Positions 32,312 through 41,136 of a DNA stretch of 64,000 nucleotides are shown one piece after another; position 1 is the first letter of the stretch; each line of letters begins with the position of its first letter. The translations under genes and the position numbers were made by a program. Source of the stretch: Mucilaginibacter psychrotolerans (GTDB taxonomy: Bacteria; Bacteroidota; Bacteroidia; Sphingobacteriales; Sphingobacteriaceae); the NCBI RefSeq assembly GCF_004519315.1, contig NZ_SOZE01000003.1, positions 124,001 through 188,000 on the forward strand, in the 5' to 3' direction. The notes under the pieces are model-generated. The model was not told the DNA's origin. It saw only the letters and a list, made by a program, of their open reading frames with translations, and made no database searches.

Positions 32312-32740
32312 TTATTTAGCAGGGTGTACAAACACTTGCCATTTGATATCGGCATCGGCCTTATAAAGTGTTGCGGCTACCGAACAGTATTTGCCAAGCG
32401 ACAGTTCAACGGCTTTATTGGCCTTTTCTTCATCAACCTCGCCGTATAAATGAAATTCTAAATTGATGGTTTGCCAAAGCGATGGTTCTTTGCCGGCTTC
32501 GCGTTCTCCGCTAATCACCATCTCATAATCCACAACATTCTGGCGCTGCTTGCGCAGGATGGCAATTACGTCTATGGCTGAGCATCCGCCCAGTCCCATC
32601 AGCAACATTTGCATCGGGCGTACGCCAAAGTTTTCGCCACCGCTTTCGGGGCTGCTGTCCATCCGCACGGTGTGGCCATATTCGTCATGGGCCTCAAAAC
32701 CGTATTCGCCGCTTATGCGGGCTAATTTTATAGTAGGCAT
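32312..32740 (-). CDS. OsmC-family protein
   Basis: The 142-residue product has the OsmC fold, with 'SSPESGGENFGVRPMQMLLMGLGGCSAIDVIAIL' (28-61) carrying the conserved P-x-x-x-L-L-x-x-L-G-x-C segment with the N-side peroxidatic Cys (C54). The second redox Cys near residue 118 is in 'LGKYCSVAATLYK'. OsmC-type proteins reduce organic hydroperoxides, but a similar protein is often coupled with methionine sulfhydrylase genes. It is 21 bases upstream of the PLP enzyme gene and probably the first gene of that transcript. Confidence 0.88.
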   Translation of the reverse strand: MPTIKLARISGEYGFEAHDEYGHTVRMDSSPESGGENFGVRPMQMLLMGLGGCSAIDVIAILRKQRQNVVDYEMVISGEREAGKEPSLWQTINLEFHLYGEVDEEKANKAVELSLGKYCSVAATLYKADADIKWQVFVHPAK

Positions 32741-32833
32741 GGTGTTAAAATAATTTTGCTAAGGTAATAATGATATGACACGAATACTATTGATGTGGTG
32801 TTTTTATGCAGGAATTACATTTGCTTGATGGAT

Positions 32834-32970
32834 TGAGTGAACACGAATTGAACGAATTAAGAACAAATTTATACCAAGCGCTCGCCTATTGGTAATTTTA
32901 CTGTGATAAATAGAGTTTGTAGTTTTAATTCGTGACATTCGTTTGAATTAGAAAAATTCGTGTTCATTCA
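32834..32970. repeat. Intergenic inverted repeat upstream of a small secreted-protein gene
   Basis: TGAGTGAACACGAATT (32834-32849) is complementary to AATTCGTGTTCATTCA (32955-32970) with one mismatch. The centre contains related ACGAATTAAGAACAAATTT and AATTCGTGACATTCG pieces. No coding potential. Confidence 0.6.
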
Positions 32971-32977
32971 ATACATC

Positions 32978-33454
32978 ATGAAGAAATTTTTCATATCGGC
33001 GGTAGCCTTGTTTTTTTGTTTTACGTGCTTTGCCCAAAGCAACCTGGTATCGTACGATGACCTTAGCTACCTGCTGCATAACAACATCAACAGGGCAGAT
33101 ACCTTTTTCACATCCAAAGGCTACACGCTCGCCGAAAAAAACCTTAAGAAAAACACACGTAAATACACCCTGGCTATCCCGGGCGGTACTTACAGTAATG
33201 TAAGTTTGCGCGTAGATGGCAGGCGATTGTTCATTGAAATAGAAACCAACGAACTGCAGCAGTACAACCTGATATACAACTCCATAGCCGACTACCTCAA
33301 CAAAACTACCAGCACAGCCGACATACAAGCATACACCGTAAAAGACTTGGGAAGTATTTATGTAATGGTGAATGATGCCGTGCCGTATAACCCGCTGCGC
33401 AGGGTGTATGATATACAGATCGTATCTGACAAGGCCATAACGGCGTATAATTAG
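32978..33454 (+). CDS. Small exported protein of unknown function
   Basis: ATG at 32978 gives 158 residues with a signal peptide (KKFFISAVALFFCFTCFAQ, cleaved before SNLVS). The rest is a mixed alpha/beta domain of about 135 residues with a repeated 'Y-S-N/Y-N' pattern ('TYSNVSLRVDG', 'YNLIYNSIADYL', 'SIYVMVNDAVPY'). No family is recognised. The frame also opens upstream at 32960, in a repeat, so the ATG at the signal peptide is preferred. It is alone on the strand; nothing nearby suggests a role. Confidence 0.75.
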   Translation: MKKFFISAVALFFCFTCFAQSNLVSYDDLSYLLHNNINRADTFFTSKGYTLAEKNLKKNTRKYTLAIPGGTYSNVSLRVDGRRLFIEIETNELQQYNLIYNSIADYLNKTTSTADIQAYTVKDLGSIYVMVNDAVPYNPLRRVYDIQIVSDKAITAYN

Positions 33455-33643
33455 CGCCGATATTGAAATTTGGTAAACTCCAGGGCAAAACTATATTGTA
33501 TCAAGTCTTTACTAATCATTCATCAAATTAACCTTTTATTGAGCCGGGCTGTAGCCTGTTTCAAGCTTGCCGAGGGTAATTTTAAGCAACGCAACTACCG
33601 TTTAATCTATAAAGCCTGCTCGGATAAAAGGAAAAAGTAGACG

Positions 33644-34072
33644 TCAATTTTCCAGCAAACTAAGCCATTCACTGATGATTTGCTGCAGTGTACTCTTTTT
33701 TGCCACCACATCTTCCAGGTTATAGAAATTGGCAAGGCGGCGGCCGTCGGCATAGTCGCCCTCCAAAAAGCCGCTGGTATCATTAACTTTTGCCCCACTT
33801 GGAAACACCAACCGGATGCAGTCTTTTCTAAAGAAGTTGGATACGATGATATACCGCTTGTATTCCTTGGGGTTAAATGGGGGCATATCACCTATGTAAA
33901 GAAAGCTTGGCGCGTTCCATTTCACATGTTCGCCTACACGGCTATCTGCAGCCAGTATCACCTGGCGAAGCGACTGTAAAACATCTTTAAGCGGATGGTC
34001 CAGCGTTCGCATCAGGGCATCAACGCCGGGCGTATCAGCCAGTACATCGGTTTTAGGTTTGGCGCTTTTCAT
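33644..34072 (-). CDS. DUF1801-like protein
   Basis: The 142-residue product has the DUF1801/YdhG-like fold: 'VDALMRTLDHPLKDVLQSLRQVILAADSRVGEHVKWNAPSF' (about 14-55) with the 'x-E-x-V-K-W-N-A-P-S-F' strand, and 'YIGDMPPFNP' and 'FPSGAKVND' loops. Members are small proteins without known reaction, sometimes linked with iron or stress. No signal peptide is present. It is a single gene, with the 190 bases before the upstream small secreted-protein gene empty of features. Confidence 0.8.
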   Translation of the reverse strand: MKSAKPKTDVLADTPGVDALMRTLDHPLKDVLQSLRQVILAADSRVGEHVKWNAPSFLYIGDMPPFNPKEYKRYIIVSNFFRKDCIRLVFPSGAKVNDTSGFLEGDYADGRRLANFYNLEDVVAKKSTLQQIISEWLSLLEN

Positions 34073-34155
34073 ATAAAAGGCTAATGTATTTATTATCAGC
34101 TTTTAATCAAAGATGTAAGTGGGTCAGATTTCAAAACTCCAAACTTAATAAAGTA

Positions 34156-34626
34156 CTAATTAGAGACTGCCCTTGTATAATTTACCTGGGTAGGCATCGG
34201 CGCATCTGCGGGGTACGTGGTGTAATTGATAGTGAGTTGATTATTATTTACCTTATAAGTAGCGTATTCGAAAAGTTTTTGGGTCGAAGGCGTAACCACC
34301 GCGGTACCGGCATCCTCCTGTGCCGACATGGTACTGATATGGGTAATTAAGCTATCGCGCTTTACAGAAAACGTTCCCTTGTAGATTGTGATGTTTCCCG
34401 CATATACTCCGCCGGCCCCGTTAGGACGTGGAGAACTGATGAACATGGCAGTAAAATTTCCATCCGCCGCGAAGGATACACTGCGGCTATAACCTGCCGG
34501 GTTTGCGGGTTCGTTCCAGGTACCTATAAGGTTGGCCGGCGTACTCCCGGATTTCTTACAGGAACTCATAACCAGTACGACCACGACCAGCAGCAGGCAA
34601 TAACGAATAACGACGGTTGGTTTCAT
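34156..34626 (-). CDS. Small lipoprotein with lipocalin-like C-terminal region
   Basis: ATG at 34626 gives 156 residues with a lipobox (L-V-M-S-S-C23 then KK), so the protein is likely lipid-anchored. The mature part is beta-rich: 'LIGTWNEPANPAGYSRSVSF', 'FTAMFISSPRPNGAGG', 'IYKGTFSVKRDSLITH' and 'YKVNNNQLTINYTTY', which reads like a one-barrel lipocalin-type domain. No function is known. An upstream in-frame start at 34662 would precede the signal by 12 polar residues and was rejected. Confidence 0.75.
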   Translation of the reverse strand: MKPTVVIRYCLLLVVVVLVMSSCKKSGSTPANLIGTWNEPANPAGYSRSVSFAADGNFTAMFISSPRPNGAGGVYAGNITIYKGTFSVKRDSLITHISTMSAQEDAGTAVVTPSTQKLFEYATYKVNNNQLTINYTTYPADAPMPTQVNYTRAVSN

Positions 34627-34924
34627 AGCATTGTTTTTATTTATTACGCAAACGCAGCCCATTTCGCAACAGGGTATTTTATTTTGCAGTAATTATTTAT
34701 CGCGCCACTGGTTTCTGAATCGATTAATGCAGCGGGTTTGCTTCGCGACAGTGGCTCAGACCTGAAATGAGTTTATACTATCGCGTGAAAATTCGGATAA
34801 AGGTTTACGTGACAATTGCAGAAACGCTCTAAGAAAGCATCATCGCAACCATGCAAATAAGTATTTTGCACACCTACGATGATACTTCAAACCGTTACTT
34901 TTGGGCGACCAACGGCCCGCTACC

Positions 34925-35770
34925 TTAAATTTTAATCTGGTAATTATAGGCCGTGCCTTTGTTTTTATAGGCTATGCTGAAACTATCACCGGTAAAGTAC
35001 GCCAGTTGGAATTTTGTAATGTTCTTTTCGCCCTGCAATTGGGCTTCTATATACACGATGCCGTTTTCGTTGGTAATGCTAAATATCTGGAATGTTTTAT
35101 TAACTACATCCTGAGAAACATCGGTATCGCTGGCCCAAAGTTTATACTGCATAGTGGTTACGAAGTCCTTTTTGGTGCCGATTGCTTTCTGGAAGGCATC
35201 AAAATCGGGCAGGATGTTAGAGTACGCAATGCCGGTAAGGTTGGTTTCGGCAGTAGAGCTACCGCCATACTCGCCACCGAATTTGTTGCCCTCGGTACGT
35301 TGGTTGGCCAGGTAAACGATATTTCCACCGAAAATAGCTGCCATTATCTTCAGTTTTTTGAAAGCGCGCTCTTTTACGCGCTCCTGATTAGAAAATACGG
35401 TGGTTCCTTTGGCTTTCGAGTTTACCTCGCCCAATTTATATAGGCCCCTAACCTCGCCTTCAACGGAAGTAACGGTTACTTTGTCGTAGTCCATCACGCC
35501 GGCCAGTGCTTTGTAGGAAGTCGCCTCGGCAAAAACCTGCACTCGGCCGCTTTTGAATACAATTTTCTGAATGGTATTCTTATAAACGGTATTGATCAAA
35601 TCCTCGCCCGGATAGGTGTATTTCACCGCATCTGGGGTGATCTCTTTTACCGAGCAGGCCAGTTTCTGGTTGTTAAGGTACAAGGTATCGGTTTGGGCCG
35701 AGCAATAAGCTATTGCTGTGAAAAGGAATAAAAGCGTTAAGTAAGTAATTTTAGGTAAGATGTTTTTCAT
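34925..35770 (-). CDS. Exported protein of unknown function
   Basis: The 281-residue product starts with a signal peptide (KNILPKITYLTLLFLFTAIAYCSAQ). The mature N-terminal segment carries an approximately 60-residue beta region ('DTLYLNNQKLACSVKEITPDAVKYTYPGED' near 27-56) like that of other small Bacteroidota exported proteins; then helical and beta stretches without a known family. No lipobox or membrane anchor follows. It is on the same strand as the permease array but separated by 190 bases, which include no promoter I can recognise. Confidence 0.7.
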   Translation of the reverse strand: MKNILPKITYLTLLFLFTAIAYCSAQTDTLYLNNQKLACSVKEITPDAVKYTYPGEDLINTVYKNTIQKIVFKSGRVQVFAEATSYKALAGVMDYDKVTVTSVEGEVRGLYKLGEVNSKAKGTTVFSNQERVKERAFKKLKIMAAIFGGNIVYLANQRTEGNKFGGEYGGSSTAETNLTGIAYSNILPDFDAFQKAIGTKKDFVTTMQYKLWASDTDVSQDVVNKTFQIFSITNENGIVYIEAQLQGEKNITKFQLAYFTGDSFSIAYKNKGTAYNYQIKI

Positions 35771-35961
35771 GATTGATGATAAATTTCAGGATAAAAATAT
35801 GTAAAAAGCCGTGCGGCAAATACGCCCCAAAAATCTTTTAACACATTGATCATATAAGCACCCGAATAGTTACATCGATAAGAAAAAAAAATACGTTTTT
35901 TATAATGGCAGAGCAAAAAACGCCGGTCAATTCACCATCAACTACGAACCTTTAACTAACC

Positions 35962-38328
35962 CTACTCGCTCCGCAAAGCCTTTACGGGGTTTGCTAAAGC
36001 CGCTTTTATCGATTGATAGCTTACTACAGCTAAGCAGATAACCATGCTAAGCACCAGTGTTGCTACGAACACCCAAACACTGATGCTTGCGTGATAAGTA
36101 TATTTTGAGAGCCATCGGCTAATGTTATACCAACTTATAAGTGAGCCGATAATAGATGATATCAACACCAACACCACAAACTCCTGCGACAGCTTCAACC
36201 AAAGCGCACCGGTGCCAGCTCCCAATACTTTGCGGATGCTGATCTCCTTACGCCTGCGCTCGGCAGAGAACGCGGCGAGCCCGAATAAACCAAGTGCCGA
36301 TAACATGATAGCCAAACAGGTAAACAATACCGCCATAGTACCCAAAAGCTTCTCATTGCGGAATTTAATGCTGAAGCTTTCGTCGGTAAACTTATATTCA
36401 AAGGGGTACGAGGGATTATATTTTTTGTATACGCGTTGCAAAATCGCTAAGCTTCGCGATACAGGCATAGTTGGATTTAGCCGCAAGCCTATACTGGTTG
36501 CCCAGCCCTTCATAAAACCAATAATAACAGGCTTAACAGGTTCATAAGGCGATGCCAGCACAAAGTTTTTAACCACGCCTATAACCGTGCGTTTACCGCC
36601 CATCCATGTTATTTGCTGCCCTATCGGCTCTTTTAAACGCATCAGCTTTACTGCCGCCTGGTTCAGTATAACAGCCGTCGAATCTGCTGGGCGGTCTGTT
36701 GCAAAATCGCGACCTTCCAGTAAATTCAGTTGATAAGTATCGATAAAGTGATAAGTAGCGGCAAGGCAATCGATAGAGATGCTGCTCTCGCCGGGTAATT
36801 GCCCGGGCCAGGTATTATTCCAGGTAGCGCCGGTTACATTAGTTATAGGGTCTGATATCAACGCAGCATCCGTAATTGCGCCTGATGCAAGCGCGTCGCG
36901 GCGAAAGAGGTCGAACTGGTCGTACATCCTGCCATCAGCCGCTATTTCAACCATACCATCGCGTTTGTACCCAACAGGGCGATTTTTTATGAAACCTATT
37001 TGCCGGTAAACAAAAGTGCTGAAGATAATTAAGCAGGTTGCAAAGGTAAACTGTATTACCACCAGCACCCGCCGCGGGTTGATAGTAGAGCCTGTACTTA
37101 TCGTTTGCCCTTTCAATACTTTAACCGGGTTGAAAGAGGAAAGGAACAGCGCCGGATAACAGCCCGCTACAACGCCAGTAATAACAGTAGCCGCCAAAGC
37201 AATACACCAGGCTATGGGATTAGTGTATGGCAGGTCCAAATTAATGTTGATCAGATTGTTGAAAACAGGCAGCAATGCTATAATTAATACGAGCGAAAGC
37301 AGGAATGCCACAAAAGCCATCAATAATGATTCGCCCATAAATTGCTTTATCAGCGCACCGCGCCTTGCACCTATCGCTTTACGAATGCCTACTTCTCTAG
37401 CCCTCCGTTCTGACCGGGCGGTTGAGAGATTCATGAAATTGATACAGGCAATCAGCAATATCCCTATGGCCAGGAAAAGGAAAAGCCGCACATACTCAAT
37501 ACTGCCGCCGGTATTTACACCGTTTTTAAATTCACCATATAAATGCAGCTTGGTAAACGGGAATATAAAAAGTTTTACCTCTTCATCCTTAGGAAAGTGC
37601 TGCCCTATCAGGTTCCTGATTTTTGCATTTACTACATCAGGTGATACGCCGGGCCTTAACCGCACATAGGTAAAATAAGCGTAATTGTCCCAGCCCTCTC
37701 CTTTTAACCAAGGGTTTTGGCTTAAAAATGCTTCCCATGGGATAATGGCCTTAAAGGTAAAGCTGGAATTTTGTGGGTTATCCTTAATAACCGCACTTAC
37801 TTTCATCGGGAACTGATTTTCATATTGTACCATCTCTCCTACCGGGTTGCGGTTGCCAAATACTGCAAGCGCGGTAGCCTCTGACAGGATGATTCCGGCA
37901 GGGTCGGCAAGCGCGGTTTGCCTATCGCCCCAAACAAATTGAAAGGTAAATAGATCGAACAAAGCCGGGTCGGCCGCAATGGTATTTGCTTTTAAGCCTT
38001 TATCCTTGAAACTAATCAGCGCATCCTTAGATTCGTTGATACGAGCTACGTTCTCCACCTCGGGGAAATCGTTCTTCAAAACGCCCGCGAGCAATTGTTG
38101 TGTAAATGTTTTTGTTCTTATTTCGCCGTTAGATGGCTGATTTTTAAACACCTGGTAAAGGCGCTCACCATTGGCGTGGAACTTATCAAAATTGTATTCG
38201 TTATAAACATACAGCAGCAGCATAAAGCTAACCGCCATACCCATGGCAAGGCCGCCTACATTGATGATGAAGGAAGTTTTATTGTTAGCAATACCGCGCC
38301 AGGCTATCTTTAAGTAACTCTTTATCAT
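35962..38328 (-). CDS. FtsX/MacB-type ABC permease (A)
   Basis: The 788-residue product has one membrane helix at about 20-42, an extracytoplasmic MacB-like domain (about 50-280), three helices around 285-410 containing 'ACINFMNLSTARSERRAREVGIRKAIGA', a fifth helix near 430, a second outer domain, and three C-terminal helices with 'LGLFGLAAFSAERRRKEISIRKVLGA'. The end is NPVKALRSE. Such permeases work with a separate ATPase, not encoded here, in mechanotransmission or export. Its second outer domain has the 'VVKNFVLASPYEPVKPVIIGF' loop shared with copy C, and the two look closely related. It is the most downstream of the array. Confidence 0.88.
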   Translation of the reverse strand: MIKSYLKIAWRGIANNKTSFIINVGGLAMGMAVSFMLLLYVYNEYNFDKFHANGERLYQVFKNQPSNGEIRTKTFTQQLLAGVLKNDFPEVENVARINESKDALISFKDKGLKANTIAADPALFDLFTFQFVWGDRQTALADPAGIILSEATALAVFGNRNPVGEMVQYENQFPMKVSAVIKDNPQNSSFTFKAIIPWEAFLSQNPWLKGEGWDNYAYFTYVRLRPGVSPDVVNAKIRNLIGQHFPKDEEVKLFIFPFTKLHLYGEFKNGVNTGGSIEYVRLFLFLAIGILLIACINFMNLSTARSERRAREVGIRKAIGARRGALIKQFMGESLLMAFVAFLLSLVLIIALLPVFNNLININLDLPYTNPIAWCIALAATVITGVVAGCYPALFLSSFNPVKVLKGQTISTGSTINPRRVLVVIQFTFATCLIIFSTFVYRQIGFIKNRPVGYKRDGMVEIAADGRMYDQFDLFRRDALASGAITDAALISDPITNVTGATWNNTWPGQLPGESSISIDCLAATYHFIDTYQLNLLEGRDFATDRPADSTAVILNQAAVKLMRLKEPIGQQITWMGGKRTVIGVVKNFVLASPYEPVKPVIIGFMKGWATSIGLRLNPTMPVSRSLAILQRVYKKYNPSYPFEYKFTDESFSIKFRNEKLLGTMAVLFTCLAIMLSALGLFGLAAFSAERRRKEISIRKVLGAGTGALWLKLSQEFVVLVLISSIIGSLISWYNISRWLSKYTYHASISVWVFVATLVLSMVICLAVVSYQSIKAALANPVKALRSE

Positions 38329-38531
38329 AGGCTTTTGTAATCAGCTACAATATCAGCACTATGAAGATGTTTTCCTAAGCATTTAACATTAGTTAACGGT
38401 TTGGCAGGCACCGATTTCACCGATTGACTCAGATTTAACCTATTTTTTAGGCCAGACTCGATGGCCCATAGTCCACAGCAGCTGCACTTTCCCTGCTAAT
38501 ATAGACTATGGACTATCGACTATGGACTTCT

Positions 38532-41006
38532 TCACTCGCTCCTCAAACTCCTTACCGGGTTAGCTATGGCAGCCTTAATAGTTTGGAAGCTCAACGTAAA
38601 CAACGCCGCTACCAGCATTCCACCGCCGCTAAGGGCAAATATCCACCAACTGATGGTGGTACGGTCGGCAAAATCCTCCATCCATTTCTGCATGGCATAG
38701 TAAGCCAAAGGCGTTACCAGCACGAATGCCAAAACGATGAGCCAGATCAGTTCGGTTGACAGCAAAGTAACTATTTGCGCAACCGACGCGCCCAGCACTT
38801 TACGTACGCCAATTTCTTTAGTGCGCTGGGTGGTGGTATAAATAGCCAAACCAAGCAGACCAAGGCAGCTGATGAAAATAGATAAGCCTGTTGCCCAGGT
38901 AAGCAATTGCGAAGTGTGCTGCTCGGCGGTATAAAACTTGGCGATGTTATCATCGAAAAAATTGTACTCAAAATCGTCCTCGGGGTAAACTTCCTTCCAA
39001 ATACTTTCGAAGCTGGCAATGGCAGTTTTCCACTCGGTACCGCCGGCAGTTTGTGGTTTTAACGCTATGTGGAAGGTACGGTTGTTCCACTTATTACTTT
39101 TTGGCTGTAAAATGGCAATTGGTTTGATAGGGGCATGTAACGATTTCTGGTAGAAATCTGCCACTACCCCAATGATCGTTTTCTGTTTGCCATTATATCC
39201 TAACTGCTTGCCAATAGCATCATTTGGGTTACGGAACCCCAAAATTCTGGCGTAAGTGTTATTGATGATGATATTGCCTGCACCTACCGTATCCGTTGGC
39301 CTAAGGTTGCGCCCTGCTAACAGTTTTATCTTGTAAACGTTCAGGTAGTTCTCGTCGGCAAACTTCTGCTGCAGATCGGTTTTAATCTCTTTTTTTCCAT
39401 CCTTATAAGTAACGGTGGTGGAGTTTGTACTGCCCGATGATGGAGGAGCGCCGCCAATACTCATCAATTCAATCTGCGGGATGCTGCGTATCTTATTCAT
39501 GAATACCTGCTGTTTATCGGTATTGATGCTTTTAAACGGCGTGCTGATGTTTACGATGGCATCCTTTTTAAAGCCAAGGTCTTTATGCAAAGCGTAGTAT
39601 ATCTGCTTACTTACCAACAGGGTAGCCATGATAAAAAACTGGGCTATAACAAACTGCGTAACCGTTAAGGATTTGCGCAGCCAGGCATTACGCGATTTGC
39701 TGCTATTGGTTGCCGACTGGTTTTTAAGCACCGTAACCGGTTTATAGCCCGATAAAACAAGCGCGGGGTAAAAGCCTGATAGACCGCTCACCAACAGCGT
39801 AAGTAGTATCAAAAACACCACCAGATCGGGCTGAGCAAGTATATTTACAGTGATCCCTTCCGGCACAAAATCGGCAAAAAGTTTCAGTATAACCGGTGCC
39901 AGGCCAACCGAAATAATAACAGCGAAAAACGTTATCAAAAACGTTTCGCTTAAAAACTGCATAATCAGCTGGCCGCGCCTGCTGCCCATGGTTTTGCGGA
40001 TACCTATTTCTTTAGCGCGTTGCGAGGCCTGCGCAGTAGTGAGGTTAATAAAGTTGATGCAGCCTAATATCAGCAGGAAGGCAGCGATAACCAACAAGCC
40101 ATATAATGTTGTTTTGCTGGCGGTGCGTACGCCATCAAAACCTCCGTACACCTGGTCGAAATGGATATCGCTGATGGGTTGCAGGTGCAAGCCTTGTGTG
40201 TTACCCCTATCTTCGGGCTTGGGTGGGTTATGCTTAGTGAGCATGGCGTTCAGTTGCTTTTCTATTACGGCAGGCGACGCTGTTGGTAAAAGTTTGATGA
40301 ACAGCTGCGATGCCGAATTGGTGTTACCCCATTCCGCCGTTTCGAAATTGCCTTTGATGTAGTGGTCGGTGGTGCCGGTAATAAATGATATATAATCGTG
40401 CGCTTTAAAATCGGTGTTTTGTGTAAACGGTTCTATGATACCGGTTACTGTTGTTTTTAGCGAATCGTCGTAAATAACCTGCTTGCCCAGCATATTCGCA
40501 TACTGCAGCTTAGGGAAGTATATTTTGGCTTGTTTTGTTGTAAGCACCACCGTATTAGGCTCTTTGAGCGCATTTTTTTTATTGCCCGCCAGCCATGTAT
40601 GATCAAATAGCTCGAAATAATGCTCATCGGCAAATATAACACCGCCCTGTTTCTTGAATTTACTATCGGTGTTAGAGCCGTTTGGCACCTGTACGTTTAC
40701 CTCCCAATAAAGATAAAACGGAGCTACCTGCTCGATACCGGTGGCTTCTGTGTTAAGGGCCGGAGCGAGGGCCATGGTTACCCCGCCATTATGCCCAACC
40801 TCTCCCGAAAAGGAATAATCGGTGGTAACGCGGTATATCCGGTCGCTATCTTTATGAAATTTATCAAAGGTAAAATCAAAATGCACGATTAGGTATATCA
40901 CCAGTGCTGCGCTGATACCTATTGATAAGCCTACAATGTTGATGAAGGTAAACAGCTTATGCCTGCGGAACCCCCTTAATGCGATTTTGAAATAGTTTTT
41001 GAACAT
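38532..41006 (-). CDS. FtsX/MacB-type ABC permease (B)
   Basis: The 824-residue product is the longest copy. The overall plan is that of the array (helix 20-42, outer domain, three helices near 310-430 with 'GCINFINLTTAQASQRAKEIGIRKTMGS', second outer domain, 'LGLLGLAIYTTTQRTKEIGVRKVLGA' and the end NPVRSLRSE). The second outer domain loop reads 'IGVVADFYQKSLHAPIKPIAILQ', a third variant. The difference in signature pieces (N-L-T-T-A-Q-A rather than N-L-S-T-A-R-S) marks it as the odd member of its unit with A and C. It lies between them on the same strand, so they probably form one transcript. Confidence 0.88.
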   Translation of the reverse strand: MFKNYFKIALRGFRRHKLFTFINIVGLSIGISAALVIYLIVHFDFTFDKFHKDSDRIYRVTTDYSFSGEVGHNGGVTMALAPALNTEATGIEQVAPFYLYWEVNVQVPNGSNTDSKFKKQGGVIFADEHYFELFDHTWLAGNKKNALKEPNTVVLTTKQAKIYFPKLQYANMLGKQVIYDDSLKTTVTGIIEPFTQNTDFKAHDYISFITGTTDHYIKGNFETAEWGNTNSASQLFIKLLPTASPAVIEKQLNAMLTKHNPPKPEDRGNTQGLHLQPISDIHFDQVYGGFDGVRTASKTTLYGLLVIAAFLLILGCINFINLTTAQASQRAKEIGIRKTMGSRRGQLIMQFLSETFLITFFAVIISVGLAPVILKLFADFVPEGITVNILAQPDLVVFLILLTLLVSGLSGFYPALVLSGYKPVTVLKNQSATNSSKSRNAWLRKSLTVTQFVIAQFFIMATLLVSKQIYYALHKDLGFKKDAIVNISTPFKSINTDKQQVFMNKIRSIPQIELMSIGGAPPSSGSTNSTTVTYKDGKKEIKTDLQQKFADENYLNVYKIKLLAGRNLRPTDTVGAGNIIINNTYARILGFRNPNDAIGKQLGYNGKQKTIIGVVADFYQKSLHAPIKPIAILQPKSNKWNNRTFHIALKPQTAGGTEWKTAIASFESIWKEVYPEDDFEYNFFDDNIAKFYTAEQHTSQLLTWATGLSIFISCLGLLGLAIYTTTQRTKEIGVRKVLGASVAQIVTLLSTELIWLIVLAFVLVTPLAYYAMQKWMEDFADRTTISWWIFALSGGGMLVAALFTLSFQTIKAAIANPVRSLRSE

Positions 41007-41061
41007 GATTACACCGATTATTTATTGATTACACTGATTATTTTGTCACCGATCTAAGATT

Positions 41062-41136
41062 CAGCCCCCTCTAAATCTCCCCCGGATGGGGAGACTTTTT
41101 TGAAGCCCTCCCTTCCGGGGAGGGTTGGGTGGGGCC
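41062..41136. repeat. Two C/G-rich palindromic repeats between permeases B and C
   Basis: CAGCCCCCTCTAAATCTCCC then CCGGATGGGGAGACTTTTTT, and AAGCCCTCCCTTCCGGGGAG then GGTTGGGTGGGG. Both are relatives of the arginine-operon repeats (same palindromic core and length) but lie in the intergenic region, downstream of C. Confidence 0.6.

Noticed and set aside
34901..35443. 180-codon plus-strand frame antisense to the exported protein at 34925-35770
   Set aside because: It lacks a start signal or any recognisable family, while the opposite frame has a clean signal peptide.
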